Positions 21,776 to 32,188 of a stretch of 64,000 nt of DNA are shown in pieces (position 1 is the stretch's first letter; each line of letters opens with the position of its first letter). The notes below the pieces were generated by a model, which worked only from the letters and a program-made list of their open reading frames with translations, searched no databases and was not told the origin of the DNA. The translations under genes were made by a program, and so were the position numbers. This DNA comes from Poa pratensis (taxonomy: Eukaryota; Streptophyta; Magnoliopsida; Poales; Poaceae). The stretch lies in NCBI GenBank assembly GCA_947311845.1, contig CAMZMU010000071.1:16915799-16979798 (forward strand), in the 5' to 3' direction.

Positions 21776-23093
21776 TGAAAGGACATTGTCTCCTTATCTA
21801 GTTTTGTGTGTTTGTTAACAACATAAGTGATGATCTTACCGTGTGCCAAAGTACTACAGGTACAATAGATGATATGCACATGGTCTTGAGTGACCCCTCA
21901 AAGTGATGAAGAAGGTTGAAGACGGTGGCCCGTAGATTTAATTCTATTGAGTCGTAGGGTAGCCGTACTATCAAGGGGGTTGCTCTTTGGAAAGTTTGGG
22001 GGAAATCATATTTTACATATACATACCAGATATACTCTCCCAGTCTTCCTACAACCTAGGTGGAAAAATATGGTAATAGTTCCATCGAAAAACAAGCCAA
22101 AATGTACATATTCCGAATGGGTTGTTTTTCGTCCGGAATTCCGGGTGATTCGGAATTTTCCGGACCATTCCGACCTGATTCCGAGACAGCTCGATTCGGT
22201 ACTGGATCGGTCCGGAATCAGGTTGTTATACGTTCGGAATATTCCGGATGATTCGGAATTCCGGATGAAAAACGGATTCATTCCGGATTGCACGTTTTCT
22301 GTCAAAAACGGCTAGTTTTTCGGTGGACCTATTTAAGGGGGTCCTTCTTCTCCAAGAGGACCACACGACTGAAATATCTTACCCACCATTGTTGAAAGCT
22401 TGAAACTCGTAGATCTCTCTCCCTACCCACTCAAACACCTTGTCCTTCTAGGACTTGGGAGAGTTGACCTAGATCTACACTTCCACCAAAGAGATTTGAT
22501 TTCCCCCATCCATTCCTTTGAGGAACTTGTGCATCTTGGGTTCATTGGAACCCTAGACGGTCGTTGGTCGTTCTTGTGGCTTTGGGAGCCGCGGGGACTA
22601 GCCGGGAGCCTCCAATTCGGTTGTGGAGACGTGCCCCGGCCTTGTGATTCTTGCGGCTTTGGTAGCCGTGGGAATTGGTGAGAGCCTCCAATTCGGTTGT
22701 GGAGTGTGCCTCATCCTTGTAAAGGTTTGTTGCCGACCTCGAGGGCATCATATAGTGGAGGAGATACGGTGTGCCATATCACGGCTATTCGGGGATCACT
22801 TGTGACCCCGCACCGCTCCAACGAAGACGTAGCTTCCATTGGGAAGTGAACTTCGGGAATCATCTCCATGTCACCGTGTGCTTATCCTTTTTATATATAC
22901 CTTTACTTGTATTGCTAGCTTACCTTGTTTAGTATATATTGTTAGCTAGCTTCTTGCTCATCATATAGGATTGTTCACCTAGTTGTATATCTAGAGAACT
23001 TATATTTGAGCAATTCCTTAACTTGTTGAAAAGAAAATTAAAATTGGTAGTTGCCTATTCACCCCCCTCTAGTCAACCTACTCGATCCTTTCA
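21776..23093 (+). repeat. 3' LTR of the Copia element
   Basis: 1318 bp, near-identical to 11337-12656, including the TTCCGGAA palindrome array (22110-22300). It ends CTTTCA and is followed by CACCA, the right target duplication. Confidence 0.93.
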
Positions 23094-23279
23094 CACCAGA
23101 ATCCCTGGTGTTGCGCCACACTACACTCCTTCACCAACACCTTCGAAGCAACCTCGTTTTCCTACTGGTTCGATAAACCTTGGTTTCATACTGAGGGAAA
23201 ACTTGATGCTGCACTCATCATACCTTCCTCTTGGGGTTCCCAACTGACGTGTGACGTTACACGCATCAAGCATAGTTTC

Positions 23280-23299
23280 TGGCGCTGTTGTCGGGGAGA
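23280..23299 (+). other. PBS-like sequence inside the LTR end
   Basis: TGGCGCTGTTGTCGGGGAGA lies 56 bp upstream of the true PBS and inside the LTR. The copy at 27869 reads TGGCGCTGTTGCCGGGGAGA. It looks like an ancestral PBS that became part of the LTR. Confidence 0.6.
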
Positions 23300-23335
23300 T
23301 ATTCCTCATCAACTTAGCGCTAGCAACACGTTTTC

Positions 23336-23353
23336 TGGCGCCGTTGCCGGGGA
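23336..23353 (+). other. Primer-binding site, tRNA-Asp type
   Basis: TGGCGCCGTTGCCGGGGA matches the complement of the 3' end of plant tRNA-Asp (CCGGCAACGGCGCCA). It begins 10 bp after the LTR end at 23325. Confidence 0.88.
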
Positions 23354-23513
23354 AAACCGAATTGCTTCTGCAAGGGGAGTCTCTCACACCCAATCTCTTT
23401 ACTTTGTTATTTGTCTTGTTTAGTTTATTTTTATTTAGTCTTGTTTGCTCTCTTCATCAAAAACACAAAAAATTAGTTACTTGTTTAATTCGGTTTGATT
23501 TTTGTTTTTCAAA

Positions 23514-23693
23514 ATGAGTACTCCTGAGAACACTAAGTTGTGTGACTTCACTAGCACAAACAACAATGATTTCATATGCACTCCTATTGCTCCACCTGCT
23601 TCTAAAGCAGAATTTTATGAAATTAAACCTGCTCTATTAAATCTTGTTATGAAAGAGCAATTTTCTGGTGTTAGTACTGATGATGCTGCTGCC
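23514..23693 (+). pseudogene. Gag-like ORF start, truncated
   Basis: ATG at 23514 begins MSTPENTKLCDFTSTNN and stays open for about 60 codons (through EFYEIKPALLNLVMKEQF) until the inverted LTR at 23694 cuts it. I recognise the general form of a cereal Gypsy gag N-terminus, but no domain is complete. The few extra in-frame codons to 23699 belong to the LTR. Confidence 0.6.
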
Positions 23694-25347
23694 TGCTAGC
23701 GCTAAGTTGACGAGGGAATATCTCCCCGGTAACAGCGCCAGAAACTATGCTTGATACGTGTAACATCACACGTCAGTTGGGAACCCCAAGAGGAAGGTAT
23801 GATGAGTGCAGCAGCAAGTTTTCCCTCAGTATGAAACCAAGGTTTATCGAACCAGTAGGAAAACGAGGTTGCTTCGAAGGTGTTGGTGAAGGAGTGTAGT
23901 GCGGCGCAACACCAGGGATTCCGGTGCCAACGTGGAACCTGCACAACACAATCAAATTACTTTGCCCCAACTTAACAGTGAGGTTGTCAATCTCACCGGC
24001 TTGCTGAAAACAAAGGGTTAAACGTATCGTATGGAAGATGATGTTTGTTTGCATAAAACAGTAGAGAACAATGATTGCAGTAGATTGTATTTCAGATGTA
24101 AAAGAATGGACCGGGGTCCACAGTTCACTAGTGGTGTCTCTCCAATAAGATAACTAACATGCTGGGTAAACAAATTACAGCTGGGCAATTGACAATTGAT
24201 AAGTGCATATAACATGCATGTGCGAGTTGTGGTGTCTACTATGAGATTCATTTGGGCATTACGACAAAGTACATAGACCGCTATCCAGCATGCATCTATG
24301 CCTAAATAGTCCACTTTCCGGTTAACATCCGTACCCCTTCCAGTATTAAGTTGCAAGCAACAGACAATTGCATTAAGTAATGTGCGTAATGTAAACAATA
24401 CATTCATCCTTGAATAAAGCATTGCTGTTTTACCCCTAGTGGCAACAACACATCTACAACCTTAGAACTTGCTGTCACTATCCCAGGTTAAATAGAGGTT
24501 GAACCCAACTATCATGCATAAATACCCCCTCTTGGAGTCACAAGTATTCACTTGGCCAAGGCTTCAACAAGTAACGGAGAGCATGCAAGATCACAAATGA
24601 CATAGACATGATAATATAATATTCAGCTCCACATAGGTATCAATATAAGTCAGATCCCAGCAAACACAACATGTAGCATTACAATAAGATGATCTTGATC
24701 ATGATAGGCAGCTCACAAGATCTAAACATGATGGCACAAGTGGAGAAGACAACCATCTAGCTACTGCTATGGACCCATAGTCCAAGGATGAACTACTCAC
24801 GCATCACTCCGGAGGCGGGCATGGCGATGTAGAGCCCTCCGGTGATGATTCCCCTCTCCGGCAGGGTGCCGGGAAGAGCTTCAGAACCCCCCGAGTTAGG
24901 GTTGACGACGGCGGCGGCAGCGAATATGTTCTGGATGAAAGGCTCGGTGTTTTAGGGTTTTCACGTCTCGGGGAATAAATAGGCGAAGGGGCGATGTCGG
25001 CGGACCCCCGAGGGGCCCAAACCACCAGGCGGCGCGGTGGGCCCCTGCCGCGCCGGCCTGTGGTTTGGCCACCTCGTGGCTCCCTTCGTCTCTCCTTCGG
25101 ACTCCGTGTACGTGTTGGAAAAATAGGGACTTGGCCTTTTGTTTCGTGCAATTCCGAGAATATTTCCAGAAGTAACTTTCTGAAACCAAAAACAGCAGAA
25201 AACAGGGAACTGGCACTGTGGCATCTTGTTAATAGGTTAGTCCCAGAAAATGCATAAAAGTGATATGAAGTGTATATAAAACATGTAGCAAATGGTATAA
25301 TATAAGCATGGAACAGCAGAAATTATGGATACGTTGGAGACGTATCA
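23694..25347 (-). repeat. Inverted LTR of the same Gypsy-like family
   Basis: 1654 bp, reverse complement of the element 1 LTR. On the minus strand it begins TGATACGTCTCC at 25347 and ends CTAGCA at 23694. Both boundaries are exact, so this is a transposed LTR and not a random fragment. Confidence 0.9.
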
Positions 25348-26930
25348 AGCATCCCCAAGCTTAGTTCTACTCGTCCTCGAGTAGGTAAAACGATAACAAC
25401 AAATAATTTCTGAGGAGACATGCTTTCACACAATCTTGATCAATATATTGCAAGGCTCATGTCATGAATGAAGTGACTCAAAGCAATAGTCTATAGTTTG
25501 CTAACAAATAGATAAAGAGTAAACAATGAATCATATAAGCAAAAACTTTTCATGAATAGTACTTTCAAGACAAGCATCAAAAAGTTTTGCATAAGAGGTA
25601 ACTCATAAAGCAATAGATTCAAAGTAAAAGGCATTGAAGCAACACAAAGGATGATAAGTTTCAGCAATTGCTTTCAACTTGTAACATGTATATCTCATGG
25701 ATAGTTGTCAACATAAAGCAATATAACAAGTGCAATAAGTAAACATGTAAGAATCAATGCACACAAAGTTGACACTAGTGTTTGCTTCTAAGATAGAAAG
25801 GAGTAGGTAAACTGACTCAACATAAAGTAAAAGATAGGCCCTTCGCAGAGGGAAGCAGGGATTAAATCATGTGCTAGAGCTTTTTAAGTTTTCGAAAGCA
25901 TATAGAGAGCACAAAATAAGTATTTGAGAGGTGTTTGTTGTTGTCAACGAATGGTAGTGGGCACTCTAACCCCCTTGTCAACCAGACTTTCAAGAGCGGC
26001 TCCCATGAAGGACGTTATCTCTACCAGCAATGTAGATCATCCCTCTTCTCTTTTGTTTACACATGTATTTTAGTTTCTTTATAGTTGACACTCCTCCCAA
26101 CCTTTTGCTTACACAAGCCATGGCTAACCGAATCCTCGGGTGCCTTCCAACATTCACATACAATGGAGGAGTGTCTATTTGCAAATTAAGTTGCTTACTG
26201 ATAAATCAAGGCAAAACATGTGAAGAGAATTATTAATGAAAGTTGTAATTAATTGGGGCTGGGCACCCCGTTGCCAGCTCTTTTTGCAAATTATTGGATA
26301 AGCGGATGTATATGCCACTAGTCCATTGGTTGAAAGTCTGTCAGAAGTAAATGACAAGATTGAAAGATAAAACACCACATACTTCCTCATGAGTTATAAA
26401 ACATTGACACAAATAAGGAGTAATAAAGTTTTGAATAGTTTAAAGGTAGCACATGAAGTATTTAGTTGGAATAGCAGGAAATACCACATAGTAGGTAGGT
26501 ATGGTGGACACAAATGGCATGGGTTTTGGCTCAAGTTTTGGATGCACGAGAAGCATTTCCTCGCAGTACAAAGTTTAGGCTAGCAAGGTTGTTTGAAGCA
26601 AACACAAGTATAAACTGGTATAGCAAGAATCACATAAAAACATATTGCAAGTATTATAAGACTCTACACTGTCTTCCTTGTTGCTCAAACATTTTACCAG
26701 AAAATATCTAGACCTTAGAGAGAACAAATATGCATCCCAAGTGTCAACAAGCTCTACGGTAGTTCTCCACTACTAGGCTTTAACTACATGATGCAAGAGC
26801 TTAGACATGATCTACTTGAGAGCTCAAAACAATTGCAAAGTATCCAATCGAAACAAGACAATGATCTACAAGAATGCATATGTCTTTTCCAATACCAACT
26901 ACTACATGTAGCATTTTCTTTCTTTCTACA
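25348..26930 (-). mobile_element. 3' internal region of the inverted Gypsy-like element
   Basis: Adjacent to the LTR, the minus strand reads CTCGAGGACGAGTAGAACTA then AGCTTGGGGATGCT, the polypurine tract next to a 3' LTR. The remaining ~1.5 kb is AT-rich and non-coding, as in the 3' regions of this family. It stops abruptly at about 26930, where plus-strand LTR sequence begins mid-way. The junction contains GGCTACATGTTGTG, matching the LTR from GCTACATG onward. Confidence 0.7.
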
Positions 26931-27915
26931 AGGCTACATGTTGTGTTTGCTGGGATCTGACTTATATTGATACCTATGTGGAGCTGAATATTATATTATC
27001 ATGTCTATGTCATTTGTGATCTTGCATGCTCTCCGTTACTTGTTGAAACCTTGGCCAAGTGAATACTTGTGACTCCAAGAGAGGGTATTTATGCATGATA
27101 GTTGGGTTCAACCTCTATTTAATCTGGGATAGTGACAGCAAGTTCTGAGGTTGTAGATGTGTTGTTGCCACTAGGGGTAAAACAACAATGCTTTATTCAA
27201 GGATGAATGTATTGTTTACATTACGCACATTACTTAATGCAATTGTCTGTTGCTTGCAACTTAATACTGGAAGGGATACGGATGTTAACCGGAAGGTGGA
27301 CTATTTAGGCATAGATGCATGCTGGATAGCGGTCTATGTACTTTGTCGTAATTCCCAAATGAATCTCATAGTAGACACCATAACTCGCACATGCATGTTA
27401 TATGCACTTATCAATTGTCAATTGCCCAGCTATAATTTGTTTACCCAGTATGTTAGTTATCTTATTGGAGAGACACCACTAGTGCACTGTGGACCCCGGT
27501 CCATTCTTTTACATCTGAAATACAATCTACTGTAATCATTGTTCTCTACTATTTATGCAAACAAACATCATCTTCCATACGATACGTTTAACACTTTGTT
27601 TTCAGCAAGCCGGTGAGATGGACAACCTCACTGTTAAGTTGGGGCAAAGTAATTGGATTGTGTTGTGCAGGTTCCACGTTGGCACCGGAATCCCTGGTGT
27701 TGCGCCGCACTACACTCCTTCACCAACACCTTCGAAGCAACCTCGTTTTCCTACTGGTTCGATAAACCTTGGATTCATACTGAGGGAAAACTTGCTGCTG
27801 CACTCATCATACCTTCCTCTTGGGGTTCCCAACTGACGTGTGACGTTACACGCATCAAGCATAGTTTCTGGCGCTGTTGCCGGGGAGATATTCCCTCGTC
27901 AACTTAGCGCTAGCA
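26931..27915 (+). repeat. 3' LTR of Gypsy-like element 1, 5'-truncated
   Basis: The last ~985 bp of the LTR, corresponding to 10573 onward in the 5' copy, uninterrupted by the Copia insertion. It ends CTTAGCGCTAGCA at 27915 and is followed by GGGAG. Confidence 0.88.
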
Positions 27916-29150
27916 GGGAGCCGCGGCACAATCTGGACGACCAAGGAAGACGAGTGCATGGTCGAATCATGGAAGGCCATTACTACCGGCGAGATCACCG
28001 GCACAAACCAGTCGAGCACTGCCTACTGGTCCCTGATCAAGGACGAGTTCGACGAGCGCCGGTTCACCAAGGACTTCTACAAGGTGAGCATGGTGCGCGG
28101 CCAAGGCGCCATCGAGCATAGGTGGCGCATCGTCCAACGCCTCGTCAACAAGTTCCACGGCTGCCACGAGAACATCGTCGACCGGAAGGAGAGCGGGAAG
28201 GGCCCGGCGGATCAGGTGATCGCCGGCTTGCGATCCCCATGTTGTTTTGTTGCTTAAGTACAATTGTGATCGTCGTCGGCTTGCTTTGTCAGGTCATCGA
28301 CGCCCTTGTGTTGTACAAATCCATCAACAAGGAGAAAGACTTCAAATTAATGCATTGCTATAAGCTTCTCCAAAGTTGTGAGAAATGGAAGGCACACCGG
28401 CGAACTTTGAACAAGAACGGCCGCGCCGAGCTCAACGCCGATCCCCAAAACTCGGAGGGGCGGCCAAGTGGGAACAAGAAGGCGAAAGCGGCCTTGGCAG
28501 CGGCGGCAAAGACGGACAGAGTGCAGTCGTCCATCGACAAGGTCCTCGCCGATGTTTGCTCCAACTCGAGCTTGAGGCGCGAGGAGAACAACGCAAGGTG
28601 GGCGACCTTGATGCTGAAGGCCGACGTCAAGATCAACCTCGAGCAGAAGAAAGCCGCCGTCAAGAAGAGGAGTCAGGACTTCATGATCTTGACGGCCGAC
28701 GTCTCCAACTTGGACCCACTGGCGAGGGCGGCGCACAACATGTATCGCGCCGTGATCCTGCAAGAGCTTGGGCTCGTTCCGCCCGAGAACGGCGCGAGAA
28801 CGGCGGCAACCATGGCGTGGATGGCCAGGTCGACGATGACCCCAACATGATCGCCGATGACCCCGACATGACTCAGCCCAGCTATGGCTACGTGCCCCAG
28901 CCCGGTGACAACATCTAGATCAGCGACGACGACGGCGGTGGCGACAAGCAGACGCCGGGCTGCCCGGCGTATTTTGGCGGCATATTTTGGCGTAGTGTAT
29001 TTGGGCGGCACATTCGAATTTGCAAATTTGGGCACCGCGAGTGGGGAGCGAGGGCGCCCAAATGCGCCAAGTAGTCCGGACGGCGCCCAAACGGCCTGTC
29101 CGGAAGGCGTTTGGGCGGCTGTTTGGGCGCCGCGAGTGGAGATGCTCTAA

Positions 29151-29384
29151 CTCTGCTTACAGAGCAGCCTGACGCTGCAGACTGAATCCCCAGCAAGCGA
29201 TCGGACGGTAGTGGATGGGGTGGTATAGCCAACGGGCGACCAAAAATCCGCACTCATATTTTAAAGAGTGGTTAATCCCTTTTGGATGGCCTCGGTTATT
29301 TTTTTAGTTATACCAATACTTGGGTATCTTCTTCCCGTTATGAATCTCTTTGCATGGGCACTTGGTTAACAGTGCCTATGTGTA
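29151..29384. other. Intergenic sequence
   Basis: Short single-copy-looking sequence between the Harbinger and hAT elements. Nothing is recognised. Confidence 0.4.
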
Positions 29385-29392
29385 CTTAGAGG

Positions 29393-30618
29393 CATGGGCG
29401 GACGCAGCGTCCCGGCAGCCCGGGCGCTTGCTCGGGCTTCGTCCATGTTCGCTTCGTAGGATAGAGCATATTTAACGACGAAATCAAATCTAAACAGGGG
29501 CAAAACTGTTAGCTTGTAAGGTAAAACGAAAATGTTTAGCTTCGTGGACCTTGCAGCCATGGGCTATTCGCTAGGGAAAGGAAAGAGAGGCCACGAGGTG
29601 TCACTGGTCCTGCTCGATCGATCCTGTGACAGGATCGAGTCCTCGTTCGATCGTTCCGTTCACTCATCCAGTCGTTCCTTCCCCGTTCCCCAACTCCTGA
29701 AACCCTTGCCCTGTTGCCCGTCCGGCTGGCGGCCGCCGTGATTTCCCCAACCTGTGGAGAAGGATTTGATCTCATTTGTTCAAGCTGGAGAACGATTCGA
29801 GAGGTGTGTGCTCTTCCGTGCGGTAGCTGTGGCTGATCAGCATCATGCTATGGAACTACTCTAGCTATTGCAGATTTCTGTTGATTTCATTTGATTAATC
29901 TAGCATCGTGCGGTAGCTGTGGCTGGTCAGCATCATTTGTGCAGGTGTCTGCTCCAGAGCGATTTTGTATGAATTTGCACACTGTGTGAAAGTATTTGTA
30001 CCACAACACCACACATTGCAAGTTTTTGTATGAACACACAAGTTCTTGTATGTCTAGTGCAACAATTACCCCTATTTAGTCAACTTGATAGTGGTGTTAT
30101 TGTTCAACGGTTTCAAGACATGAGGAATAGGAGGAAACATTTACCTCGTAAGTCTAGGGCTAATTAGCACATCATTGGTACTATCTCGGTAATTTTCTTT
30201 GCCTCGTGAATCTTGATAAATATACTTTGAAGTCACAGTTATATGATTTACTAATCCTTCTTGCTTTTTATCTTGTGGAGTCTCTTTGTGGGTGTATTTG
30301 GACATTTCAACTTTGGTCGTCAATCGTGGAAGTTTCATGTATTTTGGGAGTTTTTGCTAAGCTATCGTATCTAATATATTAGCGTATGAACATTTGAATG
30401 TTATTTGAACTTGTGAACAATCAAATGTACTATGAGTTGTGAACATTTCAATGTGTTGTGAACTTGTAATGTTTAGGGTTTAGAATTATCCGTGTTTCTA
30501 CAATAGAATTATCGTGAAAAATTATTTGTTCCATGTCATTCTTATATTCGTCTAGGAAAAAAAAATTAGTTGGCATGCGGCGCGCCCAGGCTTCAAAAAA
30601 TTCCTGGATCCGCCACTG
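29393..30618. mobile_element. hAT-like non-autonomous DNA transposon
   Basis: 1226 bp flanked by a perfect 8-bp duplication CTTAGAGG (29385-29392 and 30619-30626), the hAT target size. The left end is CATGGGCGGACGCAG; the right end, on the minus strand, is CAGTGGCGGATCCAG, the typical CAGTGGCGG-type hAT terminus. Subterminal CAGCCCGGGC and GCCTGGGC match across the ends. The interior has no transposase. It contains a GC-rich 5' UTR-like section (29600-29760), a repeated GTGCGGTAGCTGTGGCTG (29818 and 29908) and an AT-rich TGTGAAC-repeat section near 30400. Confidence 0.9.
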
Positions 30619-30704
30619 CTTAGAGGAAGAAAATCTCTAGCGTGGACATGCAGATAATGCAAACGACATATTCAAGGGCTAAAAAGGAAGTGTGAAAAAT
30701 TAAT

Positions 30705-30877
30705 TTTTACCAACTTCATCATAGTAAATTAGTATATTATGAAGCTACATTCAAGATAAATCTATTGATATTTTTGGTGTTGTAAATATTAATATTTTCG
30801 TATAAAGTAAGTCAAACTTAAGAAAGTTTGATTTACCAAAAAACCTAGAAGTAAAATTATTTGTGGATGGAGGAAGT
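30705..30877. mobile_element. Diverged Stowaway (Tc1/mariner) MITE relic
   Basis: The order TTTTTGGTGTTGTAAATATT, then AAGTCAAACTTAAGAAAGTT, then GTGGATGGAGGAAGT matches the body and 3' terminus (GTGGACGGAGGGAGTA) of common cereal Stowaway elements. The left CTCCCTCC terminus is lost, so it is truncated. Confidence 0.6.
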
Positions 30878-30891
30878 GCAATGCCAACCCA

Positions 30892-31850
30892 GAATAAGAT
30901 TTCCCTTAAGCACAGCATGCAACTCCCATAAGCACACAACATTTTCAAATTTATCTTTCCCGGTGCCCTTCTCATCTCTTCCCTAGAGGAAATTGGACCT
31001 AAATGTGTTTTTGTTAAACAAAATTACAACCTAGTTTCTTTTGCACATAACACCAACAACTGGGATAATTACATATAACATATCCATACCATCATGAAAT
31101 GGGCCCTAGTTATTAATTATCTATTAAAATATAAAGATTGAGTTTGTGTTTTGTGTAAGTAATTACCCCAACTGGTCGTGTCACGTGCAAAACAAAATAT
31201 ATAGGTTGTGGTTTTGTGCAACAAAATCTCCAATAACTAGTATCATGTGCAATTTTCTTTCTTCCACGCGATGTGAAATTCGCCTGCGCCGGATTTTTCC
31301 AAGGCTACCGCTCTTCCTACAAGTACTCCTCTCAATCGGCCTGCTCTCTCTCCAAACGTACAGTTTGAGGTATGCGTCCGCAAATCGGTAGGAGGAGACA
31401 GTGTCGCCGCTGCCTCACCAGGCCCCGTGTGACAACTTGCTCCGCCCTAACTCGCCACCGCCTCCATATATTCGGTAAGCAAGACAGCTACAGTGTCAAC
31501 CACAAGGACATCGTCGAGATCCATAAACCGGCACACTCCATATCGAGTCAGCGGGTCTTAAGCGCATTGGTCGCTGCAATTCAAATTCACATGGCAGAAG
31601 CCAGAAGGGGTGAGAAAAACAAGTAAATCAGGACTATGAGCTAACAGGGATGAGCGTGGCAAGTGAAGATCGTCTCAATTTCGATCGTTTCATGCTCGTA
31701 CTTTTTCTGGAAACGCTTACCTACGAGCGTGTGAATCGTCGCAAGATGTGCACGCGCCTCCGCGTTGACTTCTTTCTCGCCACAACGCGCACATCTTTCT
31801 CTTCCTTCCTCGCTCACGACATGCACGACCGAGCCGGAGCCGACCTAGCG
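30892..31850. other. Upstream intergenic region of the COPT gene
   Basis: AT-rich to 31250, then mixed. The open frames at 31146-31391, 31372-31626 and 31650-31853 lack domains and start context. A single GTAC core occurs at 31699. No transposon terminus is seen. Confidence 0.4.
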
Positions 31851-32141
31851 TGAGGCAGAAACTTAACTTGGGGGGTGCGGGCGTTGATGGAGAAGGGGGA
31901 TTTAGAGGGGATTGCCGGGGCGGGGGTGGAGGCGGAACGGCGGACCGGCGGAGGAGGAGCTCGGCGCAAAGCGGGGCGGTGAGGCGTCGCGGTGCCGCGC
32001 CGGCCGCGGGCGGGGTGGACGACGGTTCGACTGGCGGTGGCTGTGGATCGTCTTCCTCTCCGGCGGCGGAATCTAGGGAAGGTCCATGAGAGCGCTCGCA
32101 CGTGCGAAAACTAGAATCCCCCTATTTTTTCACATAAGAGG

Positions 32142-32148
32142 TATAAAA
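32142..32148 (+). promoter_or_regulatory. TATA-like box (distal)
   Basis: TATAAAA about 210 bp before the COPT start codon. A second candidate, ATAAATA at 32290-32296, is only 62 bp before the ATG and would give a short A/C-rich leader (ACTATCAAAACCCCCACACG). I cannot decide which is used. Confidence 0.5.
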
Positions 32149-32188
32149 GCGCCAGAGCGGCGTGCGTCTCCTTGCGGCACGGCGTGCG

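Larger units (their letters stand above)
11337..23093 (+). mobile_element. Sirevirus-type Copia element with envelope-like ORF
   Basis: 11757 bp with LTRs at 11337-12656 and 21776-23093, initiator-Met tRNA PBS, gag, protease, GAG-pre-integrase, integrase, RT, RNase H (the Copia order INT before RT), then a 3.2 kb 3' region with a spliced-looking envelope-like ORF and several GGGGGAG tracts before the 3' LTR. This combination is characteristic of the Sirevirus (SIRE/Maximus) lineage. The LTRs are similar but carry more differences than those of the youngest element in the window. Frameshifts in gag, a stop after protease and a frameshift in the envelope-like ORF mean it is not autonomous now. 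It sits inside the 5' LTR of Gypsy-like element 1. Confidence 0.93.
9914..27915 (+). mobile_element. Gypsy-like LTR retrotransposon 1 (rearranged, nested)
   Basis: Bounded by GGGAG duplications. Components: a plus-strand 5' LTR (9914-11336 continued at 23099-23325, interrupted by a Copia element); a PBS at 23336; the first ~60 codons of a gag-like ORF (23514-23693); an inverted LTR and 3' internal region of the same family (23694-26930); and a 5'-truncated plus-strand LTR (26931-27915). LTRs begin TGATACGTCTCC and end CTTAGCGCTAGCA. The simplest history is insertion of element 1, then of a same-family element in reverse orientation within gag, then a deletion from inside the second element into the 3' LTR of the first. 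No protease, RT or integrase remains. Confidence 0.8.
9029..28918 (+). pseudogene. Harbinger Myb/SANT-like ORF with NAM-associated domain, broken
   Basis: Exon 1 begins at ATG 9029 (MAPPVPKGKAAKE) and runs to a GTATGA donor at 9646. Exon 2 starts after TGTGTGTAG at 9734 and encodes a long D/E-rich acidic stretch followed by basic KKKKG. It is cut by the LTR insertion at 9914 and resumes at 27916 with RGTIWTTKEDECMVESWKAI, the Trp-rich start of a Myb/SANT-like DNA-binding domain. A GT-AG intron lies at 28216-28291. The last exon carries the NAM-associated region (LQSCEKWKAHRRTLN through a coiled-coil with LARAAHNMYRAVI) and ends at 28918. Frameshifts occur near 9590, 9860 and 28795, besides the 18-kb insertion. 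Such proteins in grasses are often annotated as GST T3-like but are Harbinger-derived DNA-binding factors. Not functional here. Confidence 0.8.
8693..29147 (+). mobile_element. PIF/Harbinger-type element, split by nested LTR insertions
   Basis: The left terminus CAGCATCTCCACTCGCGACG (8693) and the right terminus, which reads GAGCATCTCCACTCGCGGCG on the minus strand and ends at 29147, form an inverted repeat. Flanking triplets are CAA (8690-8692) and TAA (29148-29150), consistent with a decayed TAA target duplication. The original element was about 2.45 kb and carries one multi-exon ORF of the Myb/SANT plus NAM-associated kind, like the accessory ORF1 of Harbinger elements. No DDE transposase is present, so it is non-autonomous. 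It was later split at 9914-27915 by an LTR retrotransposon. The GC-rich subterminal regions contain GGCGCCCAAACG motifs in both orientations. Confidence 0.85.

Noticed and set aside
23336..23353. Possible tRNA-Asp gene fragment
   Set aside because: Only the 3'-end complement is present, next to an LTR end: it is a primer-binding site. No cloverleaf is present here or at 50608.
28347..28763. 138-aa minus-strand ORF
   Set aside because: Antisense to the NAM-associated exon of the Harbinger ORF; GC shadow.
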